Origin: Deltaproteobacteria bacterium
Lineage (GTDB): Bacteria; Desulfobacterota; DSM-4660; Desulfatiglandales; HGW-15
Length of the DNA stretch: 5,786 nt
NCBI GenBank assembly: GCA_016926135.1
Contig: JAFGPH010000284.1
Location: 1-5,786, forward strand
Reading direction: 5' to 3'
The stretch's first letter is position 1; each line of letters opens with the position of its first letter. The position numbers were made by a program, and so were the translations under genes. Shown one piece after another: positions 1 through 5,786 of the stretch. Under the pieces are notes generated by a model that did no database searches, was not told where the DNA came from, and saw nothing but the letters and a program-made list of their open reading frames with translations.

Positions 1-881
<881 letters not shown>

Positions 882-892
882 TCAGCGTCCGT

Positions 893-1834
893 TCACGATG
901 CACTCAGCCTCTTCATGTCCTCCACGAGGCCTCGGACGGCGGCGGCGGAATGGTGGAGGGCCTTCTGTTCCTCTTCGTTCAGGCTGATCTCGATGATCTG
1001 CTCCACGCCTTTTGAACCGAGTTTCACGGGGACGCCGATGAAGAGGTCCTGAATGCCGTACTCCCCTTGGAGGTAGGTGGCGCAGGGAAGGATCTTCTTG
1101 TTATCTTTCAGGATGGCCTCCGCCATTTCGACCGCGGCGGAGGCGGGGGCGTAGTAGGCACTTCCGGTCTTGAGGAGGTTCACAATCTCCGCCCCGCCCG
1201 TGCGGGTGCGGTCTTCGAGGGCCTTGACTCTGTCCGCCGGGAGCAATTCGGTGACAGGGATTCCGGCGACCGTGGAATACCGGGAGATGGGGACCATGGT
1301 ATCGCCATGACCCCCCAGCACAAAGGCGTGGATGTTTTCCACGGACACATTCAGTTCCATGGCGATGAAGGCGCGGTATCGGGCCGAGTCCAGGACACCG
1401 GCCATGCCCAGGACCCGCTCCTTGGGGAACCCGCTCGTGTCATAGGCCACGTGACACATGGCATCCAGGGGATTGCTCACGATGATGAGAACGGACTCCG
1501 GTGCCACGGCGGCGATTTCCTTCACGACGGTGCGCATGATCCCCATGTTGGTGGAAAGGAGGTCATCCCGGCTCATCCCGGGCTTTCTGGGGATGCCCGC
1601 AGTGATGATGACGATGTCCGAACCCCTTGCGCCGGAGTAATCCTTGGTGAAACCCAGGATTTTCGAATCGTGCTTCTCGATGGGGGCCGCCTCCATGAGG
1701 TCCAGGGCCTTGCCTGCCGGGACCCCTTCCAGCACATCCACCAGCACCACGTCGGCCAGGGCCTTTTCCGCCAGACGCATGGCTGCCGTGGCACCGACGT
1801 TGCCAGCTCCTACAACCGTCACTTTCCTTCTCAT
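893..1834 (-). CDS. mdh: NAD-dependent malate dehydrogenase, LDH-like type
   Basis: Interconverts malate and oxaloacetate with NAD(H) in the cytoplasm. The protein is 313 residues, the usual length of the LDH-like MDH group (mostly 305-320). The N-terminal Rossmann motif is VVGAGNVGA (7-15), followed by LVDVLEG (31-37) whose acidic residue indicates NAD rather than [16 protein letters not shown] (81-92) carries two arginines; Arg83 sits at the discriminator position that is Gln in lactate dehydrogenases, which supports malate over lactate. SNPLDAM (120-126) supplies the substrate Asn, LDSARYR (148-154) the Asp and Arg of the catalytic relay, and GGHGDTM (174-180) the catalytic His176. The frame stays open 40 codons further upstream into the end of sdhB, but the ATG at 1834 begins directly at the conserved [14 protein letters not shown] and has AAGGAG (1842-1847) with a 7-base spacer, so I use it. 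It follows sdhB by 35 bases and probably supplies the next step after fumarase. Confidence 0.96.
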   Translation of the reverse strand: MRRKVTVVGAGNVGATAAMRLAEKALADVVLVDVLEGVPAGKALDLMEAAPIEKHDSKILGFTKDYSGARGSDIVIITAGIPRKPGMSRDDLLSTNMGIMRTVVKEIAAVAPESVLIIVSNPLDAMCHVAYDTSGFPKERVLGMAGVLDSARYRAFIAMELNVSVENIHAFVLGGHGDTMVPISRYSTVAGIPVTELLPADRVKALEDRTRTGGAEIVNLLKTGSAYYAPASAAVEMAEAILKDNKKILPCATYLQGEYGIQDLFIGVPVKLGSKGVEQIIEISLNEEEQKALHHSAAAVRGLVEDMKRLSAS

Positions 1835-1841
1835 GAGAACA

Positions 1842-1847
1842 CTCCTT
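1842..1847 (-). promoter_or_regulatory. Ribosome binding site of mdh
   Basis: AAGGAG with a 7-base spacer to ATG 1834. It decides the mdh start against the 40-codon upstream extension that would overlap sdhB. Confidence 0.85.
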
Positions 1848-1854
1848 TCTTGTT

Positions 1855-1869
1855 GGGACGGCCCATCCC
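1855..1869 (-). other. Small stem-loop between sdhB and mdh
   Basis: Directly after the sdhB TAA the transcript reads GGGATG, GGC, CGTCCC. This can fold into a 6-bp stem with one G-U pair and a 3-base loop. It ends 7 bases before the mdh Shine-Dalgarno sequence and has no U-run, so it is not a terminator. It could influence mRNA stability or mdh translation, but a stem this short may also be chance in GC-rich DNA. Confidence 0.3.
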
Positions 1870-2634
1870 TTATTCCTCGGAGGAGCCGAAGCTTGCCTTT
1901 AGGAACTCGCGGTTGAAGCGGGCGATATGACTGATGGAGATCTCCTTCGGGCATACCGCTTCACACTCTGTCTCGTTACTGCAGTTTCCAAAACCCAGTT
2001 CGTCCATTTTACGGAGCATGGAAAGGGCCCGTTTTGCGGCCTCAGGTCTTCCCTGGGGAAGAAGGGCCAGATGGGATACCTTGGCGGAGACGAAAAGCAT
2101 GGCCGAGGCGTTCGGGCAGGCGGCCACGCAGGCCCCGCATCCGATGCAGGCCGCTGCATCCATCGCCAGTTCGGCCATTTCCGCAGAAACGGGGATGGAG
2201 TTGGCTTCCGGGGCCTGGCCCGTGCTCACGGAGACGTACCCGCCCGCCTGGATGATCTGGTCAAAGGCGCTCCTGTCCACGACCAGGTCTCTCAGCACAC
2301 CGAAGGGCCGCGCGCGCCACGGTTCGATCACCAGGGTGTCCCCGTCCTTGAAGTGCCTCATGTGAAGCTGGCAGAGGGTGGTGCCGCGCTGCGGGCCGTG
2401 GGCCAGGCCGTTGACCATGGAGCCGCAGCTCCCGCAAATCCCCTCCCGGCAGTCATGGTCAAAGGCAATGGGGTCTTTCCCTTCCAGGGTGAGTCTCTCG
2501 TTGACCACGTCCAGCATCTCCAGAAAGGACATGTCCGTGGAGATGTCCTTGGCGTCGTAGGTCTCGAAGCGGCCTTTCTCATCGGAGGCTTTCTGTCGCC
2601 ACACCTTCAGCGTGAGATGGATGTTCTTGCTCAT
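1870..2634 (-). CDS. sdhB: Succinate dehydrogenase/fumarate reductase iron-sulfur subunit
   Basis: Carries electrons between the FAD of SdhA and the heme/quinone sites of SdhC through three iron-sulfur clusters, on the cytoplasmic face of the membrane. The protein is 254 residues. The N-terminal plant-type ferredoxin domain binds [2Fe-2S] through Cys62, Cys67, Cys70 ([11 protein letters not shown]) and Cys88 (TTLCQLH). The C-terminal domain has [12 protein letters not shown] (163-174) and [13 protein letters not shown] (218-230). By spacing against E. coli SdhB, Cys163, 166, 169 and 228 would hold [4Fe-4S], and Cys173, 218 and 224 would hold [3Fe-4S]. All eleven ligands are present. The ATG at 2634 overlaps the sdhA stop in an ATGA, with AGGAG (2641-2645) six bases upstream; a longer in-frame extension lies inside sdhA and lacks homologous character. 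It could equally be named frdB, since this complex type works in both directions in relatives such as Geobacter. Confidence 0.97.
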   Translation of the reverse strand: MSKNIHLTLKVWRQKASDEKGRFETYDAKDISTDMSFLEMLDVVNERLTLEGKDPIAFDHDCREGICGSCGSMVNGLAHGPQRGTTLCQLHMRHFKDGDTLVIEPWRARPFGVLRDLVVDRSAFDQIIQAGGYVSVSTGQAPEANSIPVSAEMAELAMDAAACIGCGACVAACPNASAMLFVSAKVSHLALLPQGRPEAAKRALSMLRKMDELGFGNCSNETECEAVCPKEISISHIARFNREFLKASFGSSEE

Positions 2635-4544
2635 TTGTAGCTCCTCTGGGCGAGCGTGACGTTCTCGAAAACAAGCGGCTCTCTGTGAAGTGTGGAAGGC
2701 GTTCCCACACCGTTGAAGGCCCATGCCGAAACGTAGCAGCAGGAATCGTCGTTTCGCTGAGCTTCATGGTCTTCGGTTTGAAAGGCCTCGTTGAAATGAC
2801 AACCGCAGGACTCCTCCCGGGAGAGAGCATCATCCACCATCAGTTCCGAAAATTCAAGAAAATCCGCTATCCGAGATGCCCTCTCCAGGCCCTGATTGAG
2901 TTCCCCGGCCGAGCCGGGGATGCGGACGTTCTTCCAGAACTCCTCCCGGACGGCCGGGATCATCTGTTTTGCCTTCAAGAGCCCCTCTTCATTCCGGGAC
3001 ATGCCACAGTGTTCCCACATGATGCGGCCCAGTTCGCGGTGAAAATCGGCCGCCGTTCTCCTGCCCCTGACGGAAAGGAGCTTGCGGGTGATCTCCTCCG
3101 CGACCCGGAGGCTTTCCTGGAATGCGGGGTGGGTCTCCTTGACCTCCGGGAGGGAACCGGCGGCGATGTACCCGCCGATCGTGTAGGGAATGATGAAATA
3201 CCCATCGGCCAGGCCCTGCATGAGGGCGCTGGCGCCCAGCCGGTTGGAGCCGTGGTCGGAGAAATTGGCCTCGCCCAGCACGAAGAGACCCGGGATCGTG
3301 CTCATGAGGTTGTAGTCCACCCAGAGTCCGCCCATGGCATAGTGAACGGCAGGATAGATCATCATGGGCGTTTCATAAGGGTTTTCCCCGGTAATCCTCT
3401 CGTACATCTGAAAGAGGTTCCCGTATTTTCTCTTGATCCCGTCCACCCCGTCTCTCCGGATGGGGTCCTTGAAATCCAGATAGACCGCGTAACCGGTCGG
3501 CCCCACCCCTTTGCCCTGGTCGCATACCTCCTTGGCATTTCTGGATGCCACGTCCCTCGGGACCAGGTTACCGAAACTGGGATACTTCCTTTCCAGGTAG
3601 TAGTCCCTCTCCGATTCGGGGATCTCGTTGGGCCGCCTGTTGTCACCCATGCGCTTGGGTACCCAGACCCTGCCGTCGTTTCGGAGGCTCTCACTCATGA
3701 GGGTCAATTTGGACTGGTAGGTGCCATGGACCGGGATGCAGGTGGGATGGATCTGGGTGAAGGAGGGATTGGCGAAGAGGGCGCCCTTCTTGTGTGCCCG
3801 CCACGCCGCACTCACGTTGCTGCTCATGCCGTTGGTGGAAAGGAAGTACACGTTTCCGTAACCCCCGGTGGCGAGGATTACCGCGTGGGCCGCATGGGCT
3901 TCCATTTCACCGGTGATGAGATTGCGAGCTACGATCCCCCGGGCGGTGCCGTTCACGAGCACCACATCCAGCAGTTCCCTGCGGGGAAGCATGGTGACCT
4001 TGCCTGCATGGACCTGGCGCATCAAGGCGCTGTAGGCGCCAAGCAGGAGCTGTTGACCGGTCTGGCCCCTGGCGTAGAAGGTCCGCTCCACCTGGGCCCC
4101 GCCAAAGGAGCGGTTTGCAAGCAGCCCGCCGTACTCGCGCGCGAAGGGAACTCCCTGGGCGACGCACTGGTCGATGATGTTGTTGCTGATCTGGGCCAAC
4201 CGGTAGACGTTGGCCTCCCGGGCGCGGAAATCGCCGCCCTTGATGGTATCGTAGAAGAGTCGCCGGATGCTGTCTCCGTCGCCCCGGTAGTTCTTGGCGG
4301 CGTTGATTCCCCCCTGAGCTGAGATACTGTGGGCCCGTCGCGGGCTGTCCTGAATACAGAAGGTTTTTACGTTGTAGCCCAGTTCGGCGAGGCTGGCGGA
4401 GGCGGAAGCCCCTGCAAGGCCCGTCCCCACCACGATGATCTCGAACTTCCTCTTGTTGGCCGGGTTCACCAGCTTCAGTTCAAAGCGGTGTCTGTCCCAC
4501 TTCGATTCCAGCGGACCTCCCGGGATCCTGGCGTCCAGTTGCAT
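2631..4544 (-). CDS. sdhA: Succinate dehydrogenase/fumarate reductase flavoprotein subunit
   Basis: Catalytic subunit that oxidises succinate to fumarate, or the reverse, with covalently bound FAD; peripheral on the cytoplasmic side. At 637 residues it has the length of the Bacillus/Geobacter/Bacteroidetes subgroup. The FAD dinucleotide fold starts at VVGTGLAGA (38-46). His72 in [15 protein letters not shown] is the expected site of covalent flavin attachment. Substrate residues are His266 (QIHPT), Arg330 (VPRDVASR, the proton-shuttle Arg), His401 (VHYAMGG) and Arg435 ([19 protein letters not shown]). The block from [14 protein letters not shown] onward is typical of the single-cytochrome type B enzymes rather than E. 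coli SdhA. The C-terminal part ends in conserved-looking CYVSAWAF and RSYK. The ATG at 4544 follows GGAGG (4550-4554), which directly abuts the sdhC stop codon; together with the 4-base overlap with sdhB this indicates translational coupling. I see no frameshift. It could equally be frdA. Confidence 0.97.
   Translation of the reverse strand: MQLDARIPGGPLESKWDRHRFELKLVNPANKRKFEIIVVGTGLAGASASASLAELGYNVKTFCIQDSPRRAHSISAQGGINAAKNYRGDGDSIRRLFYDTIKGGDFRAREANVYRLAQISNNIIDQCVAQGVPFAREYGGLLANRSFGGAQVERTFYARGQTGQQLLLGAYSALMRQVHAGKVTMLPRRELLDVVLVNGTARGIVARNLITGEMEAHAAHAVILATGGYGNVYFLSTNGMSSNVSAAWRAHKKGALFANPSFTQIHPTCIPVHGTYQSKLTLMSESLRNDGRVWVPKRMGDNRRPNEIPESERDYYLERKYPSFGNLVPRDVASRNAKEVCDQGKGVGPTGYAVYLDFKDPIRRDGVDGIKRKYGNLFQMYERITGENPYETPMMIYPAVHYAMGGLWVDYNLMSTIPGLFVLGEANFSDHGSNRLGASALMQGLADGYFIIPYTIGGYIAAGSLPEVKETHPAFQESLRVAEEITRKLLSVRGRRTAADFHRELGRIMWEHCGMSRNEEGLLKAKQMIPAVREEFWKNVRIPGSAGELNQGLERASRIADFLEFSELMVDDALSREESCGCHFNEAFQTEDHEAQRNDDSCCYVSAWAFNGVGTPSTLHREPLVFENVTLAQRSYK
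2641..2645 (-). promoter_or_regulatory. Ribosome binding site of sdhB inside the end of sdhA
   Basis: AGGAG with a 6-base spacer to ATG 2634 is embedded in the last codons of sdhA (the Arg-Ser-Tyr-Lys tail). It fixes the sdhB start at the ATGA overlap rather than at upstream in-frame starts. Confidence 0.85.
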
Positions 4545-4547
4545 GTT

Positions 4548-4554
4548 CCCCTCC
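4548..4554 (-). promoter_or_regulatory. Ribosome binding site of sdhA, abutting the sdhC stop
   Basis: On the minus strand the sdhC stop TGA runs straight into GGAGGGG, followed by AAC and the sdhA ATG. A ribosome ending sdhC would stand on this site, which suggests coupled translation and matched amounts of the membrane and catalytic subunits. Confidence 0.85.
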
Positions 4555-5196
4555 TCAAATCATGGAGAAAACGAACAGGGGAATCGAAGCAAATCCTGCT
4601 CCGACCACCACGCTGAAGAGAATGCCCCCTTTCCTGATGAGGGGCATGTATTTCGGGTGATTGAGCCCGAGCGTCTGGAAGCCGCTCCACAAGCCGTGGC
4701 TCACATGGACGGCCACAATGATTACCCCGACGATATAGAAAATGGCCCATCCGCTGTGGGCAAACTTCTGCGTCAGGATCAGGAAGTCATTGGTGGTTGT
4801 CTTATCCACAAAGCGAAAGGTCAGGAGGTGGATCAGGATGAAGACCAGGATGAGAATCCCTGTATAAGGCGCTGTGGCCGAGCCGATGGTTCGTCCCCCT
4901 GCGCTCCTCTTGACCGCATACCTCACGGGACGGGCCATGACATTTTCGAAGAAGAGAAACAGCCCGGTGATGACATGGGCAAGCGCAAATACCACGAGGC
5001 CGATCTCCGCCGCCGTGATCAGATAACCTAAGGCATGGAGGTGGTCCACATAGGAGAGAAAAAGCTCTTTGCCGCCGTAAAGGGTCAGGTTGCCTGCCAG
5101 GTGGGTTGCCAGGAAAAGACAGAAGCCCAGGCCCGTGACGGCCATGATCTGTTTCTTGCCGATGGAGGAAATGACGGTTCGGAAAAGCCAGTTCAT
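4555..5196 (-). CDS. sdhC: Succinate dehydrogenase/fumarate reductase cytochrome b558 membrane subunit (di-heme, type B)
   Basis: Membrane anchor that holds two b hemes and exchanges electrons with the quinone pool, probably menaquinone. The protein is 213 residues with five predicted membrane helices at about 15-36, 57-84, 107-129, 147-172 and 189-212. Histidines sit at the expected heme-ligand places: His32 (ATHLAGN), His74 (ALAHVITG), His123 (LIHLLTF) and His164 (VHVSHGLW), which matches the four-His pattern of Wolinella FrdC and Bacillus Sdh[12 protein letters not shown] (173-183) is a recognisable block of the cytochrome b558 family. The frame can be read from an upstream TTG at 5214, but ATG 5196 has GGGAGGG (5203-5209) with a 6-base spacer and starts at the usual MNWLFRT position, so I prefer it. 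It is the first gene of the sdhCAB unit after a 230-base intergenic region, where any promoter should lie. No separate SdhD is needed in this type, and none is seen. Confidence 0.95.
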   Translation of the reverse strand: MNWLFRTVISSIGKKQIMAVTGLGFCLFLATHLAGNLTLYGGKELFLSYVDHLHALGYLITAAEIGLVVFALAHVITGLFLFFENVMARPVRYAVKRSAGGRTIGSATAPYTGILILVFILIHLLTFRFVDKTTTNDFLILTQKFAHSGWAIFYIVGVIIVAVHVSHGLWSGFQTLGLNHPKYMPLIRKGGILFSVVVGAGFASIPLFVFSMI

Positions 5197-5202
5197 GCTT
5201 GA

Positions 5203-5209
5203 CCCTCCC
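5203..5209 (-). promoter_or_regulatory. Ribosome binding site of sdhC
   Basis: GGGAGGG lies 6 bases before ATG 5196. It decides the start against the in-frame TTG at 5214, which would place this site inside the coding region. Confidence 0.8.
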
Positions 5210-5224
5210 TGCAACGAAGAGTGG

Positions 5225-5327
5225 AGTGATGGAATACCGGAGTATTAGAGTGATGGTGCAAGATCAACGACTCATGATTTGAGAACCCCATGAACCCAAC
5301 ACTCCATCACTCCCATACTCCATTCTT
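5225..5327. repeat. Inverted repeat built from degenerate 8-base units
   Basis: Read on the plus strand, the left arm (5225-5256) splits into four 8-mers: AGTGATGG, AATACCGG, AGTATTAG, AGTGATGG. Read on the minus strand, the right arm (5327-5296) splits in the same phase into AAGAATGG, AGTATGGG, AGTGATGG, AGTGTTGG. The best pairing joins 5239-5256 with 5304-5321: 18-base arms with two mismatches (GGAGTAT..GAGTGATGG), enclosing a 47-base loop. The 8-base phase on both sides suggests a small repetitive intergenic element rather than a plain terminator. It lies just upstream of sdhC, so a folded transcript leader or a protein-binding array is possible. Function is unknown. Confidence 0.7.
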
Positions 5328-5336
5328 AAAGGTCGA

Positions 5337-5359
5337 AGGCGGGCAATAGAGACCCGCCT
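5337..5359 (-). terminator. GC-rich hairpin, possible terminator of the carboxyltransferase gene
   Basis: A perfect 7-bp stem (AGGCGGG with CCCGCCT) encloses a 9-base loop, about 70 bases downstream of the carboxyltransferase stop codon. In the direction of transcription the stem is followed by TCGACCTTTAAG, which is not a proper U-run. It may therefore be a weak intrinsic terminator, a 3'-end stabilising stem, or only part of the repeat-rich intergenic region. Confidence 0.35.
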
Positions 5360-5426
5360 CTCCTGATCCCATGTCTTCCCCCGCGGGCAGATCCGTGTCG
5401 GTCCCGAAGAGGCGATCAGCGCCTGT

Positions 5427-5786
5427 CTAAAAACTCGCCTTGCACACCGCCTCCAGGGCCGCGGCCATGGCCTCGTCTTCCTTGCGGATGTCCTCCAGGG
5501 TCTTGGGTTTGACCGCAGGGGGTTTTTCTTCCAGTCCGTACTTCCACTTCAGGAACTGCTCTCCTGTCGTGGGGTAGAGGGCGAAGATGAGCAGGTCGAA
5601 GTCGTTCTTGGCGAGGTCTCCGATCTTTTTGCGGGCGTTCTCCAATTCGGGTTCAAGAAAGTCGGCCGCCCGACCGGTGACCGGGGTTTCACCCCGCTTG
5701 TAGCCTTTGAGCACCTTCTTCTGGACCTCGGGATCGATCGGGGTAGGGGTCTTCCCGTAAAGGCCGAAGACGAGGTCTTTCACCTC
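5427..5786 (-). CDS. Carboxyltransferase subunit, pyruvate carboxylase B / oxaloacetate decarboxylase alpha / transcarboxylase 5S family, C-terminal fragment
   Basis: Only the last 119 codons and the TAG stop are present; the start lies beyond the right edge. The frame continues unbroken to the edge, so the GTG at 5783 is an internal Val. The visible part is the end of the conserved PYC/OADA carboxylase domain, with GLYGKTPTPIDPEV near the edge, then a Pro-Ala-type helix start at AADFLEPELENARKKIGDL and FALYPTTGEQFLKWKYG. It ends in a charged tail (KPKTLEDIRKEDEAM) and stops without a biotinyl domain (no MKM motif), so biotin must be carried by a separate protein. The family moves carboxyl groups between biotin and pyruvate/oxaloacetate. 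Pyruvate carboxylase subunit B is the first guess. A sodium-pumping oxaloacetate decarboxylase alpha subunit, or the 5S subunit of methylmalonyl-CoA:pyruvate transcarboxylase, cannot be excluded from this piece. The sdh-mdh-PFOR neighbours fit a role at the pyruvate/oxaloacetate node. Confidence 0.85.
   Translation of the reverse strand, partial: EVKDLVFGLYGKTPTPIDPEVQKKVLKGYKRGETPVTGRAADFLEPELENARKKIGDLAKNDFDLLIFALYPTTGEQFLKWKYGLEEKPPAVKPKTLEDIRKEDEAMAAALEAVCKASF

Larger units (their letters stand above)
5197..5426. other. Intergenic region between carboxyltransferase gene and sdhC
   Basis: This is the only long non-coding stretch in the window and the natural place for the 3' end of the upstream transcript and the sdhCAB promoter. 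From the upstream gene it holds: a small stem (AGGCG/CGCCT, 5410-5424, 5-base loop); a CCCGCGGG palindrome (5380-5387); a 7-bp GC-rich hairpin (5337-5359); a set of degenerate 8-base repeats in two inverted arms (5225-5327); and the sdhC ribosome binding site. I could not settle on a promoter. The best sigma-70-like match is TTGCAC, 17 bases, GGTATT on the minus strand inside the left repeat arm, and it is too weak to call. No GG-N10-GC sigma-54 element was evident. Confidence 0.8.

Noticed and set aside
1835..1954. 40-codon N-terminal extension of mdh into sdhB
   Set aside because: The extension has no MDH-like sequence. The ATG at 1834 has a good Shine-Dalgarno sequence and begins right at the conserved Rossmann strand.
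1927..2640. Plus-strand 237-codon open frame opposite sdhB
   Set aside because: It mirrors sdhB, whose eleven cluster cysteines are all intact on the minus strand.
2685..4322. 545-codon open frame on the plus strand opposite sdhA
   Set aside because: It lies wholly antisense to a full-length, motif-complete SdhA. Its translation shows no recognisable domain and is rich in Gly, Val, His and Asp, as expected for the mirror of GC-biased codons.
5231..5259. Sigma-70-like TTGCAC, 17-base spacer, GGTATT on the minus strand upstream of sdhC
   Set aside because: The -10 matches consensus at only three of six places and the site overlaps the repeat arm, so it is not strong enough to call a promoter.
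5307..5372. Minus-strand 21-codon ORF (ATG at 5372) with a purine-rich stretch upstream
   Set aside because: It runs through the hairpin and the repeat arm, has only a poor ribosome site, and has no recognisable product. It is more likely chance reading of the intergenic repeat.
5380..5387. CCCGCGGG palindrome as an operator
   Set aside because: An 8-base GC palindrome is expected by chance in GC-rich DNA, and there is no second copy nearby.

Overview
The window reads as a central-metabolism segment from a GC-rich anaerobe, most likely a member of the Desulfobacterota (former Deltaproteobacteria, sulfate-reducing or syntrophic type). Three things point there: a C-A-B type succinate dehydrogenase/fumarate reductase with a single five-helix cytochrome b, as in Geobacter; a fused pyruvate:ferredoxin oxidoreductase whose N-terminus closely follows the Desulfovibrio enzyme as I remember it; and an LDH-like malate dehydrogenase. 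The taxonomic call is inference from protein character, not from a marker gene.

All six genes lie on the minus strand, so transcription runs from high to low coordinates. In that order: (1) the last 119 codons of a carboxyltransferase subunit of the pyruvate carboxylase / oxaloacetate decarboxylase / transcarboxylase 5S family (edge to 5427); (2) a 230-base intergenic region holding hairpins and a degenerate 8-base repeat arranged as two inverted arms; (3) sdhC, sdhA and sdhB, tightly packed (10-base gap, then a 4-base ATGA overlap); (4) mdh, 35 bases after sdhB; (5) the first 279 codons of a nifJ-type PFOR, 53 bases after mdh, running off the left edge. Each complete or 5'-complete gene has a clear Shine-Dalgarno sequence.

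The products form one metabolic line. Succinate is oxidised to fumarate by SdhCAB, malate to oxaloacetate by Mdh, pyruvate and oxaloacetate are interconverted by the carboxyltransferase, and pyruvate is split to acetyl-CoA, CO2 and reduced ferredoxin by PFOR. Only fumarase is missing from the window for succinate to acetyl-CoA. The set fits an oxidative C4 route, the methylmalonyl-CoA pathway of propionate oxidation, or the same steps run reductively; sequence alone does not give the direction.

I found no mobile element, CRISPR array, tRNA or rRNA, and no clearly undescribed system. The least explained feature is the 8-base-phased inverted repeat at 5225-5327. The long plus-strand ORFs are shadows of the minus-strand genes.
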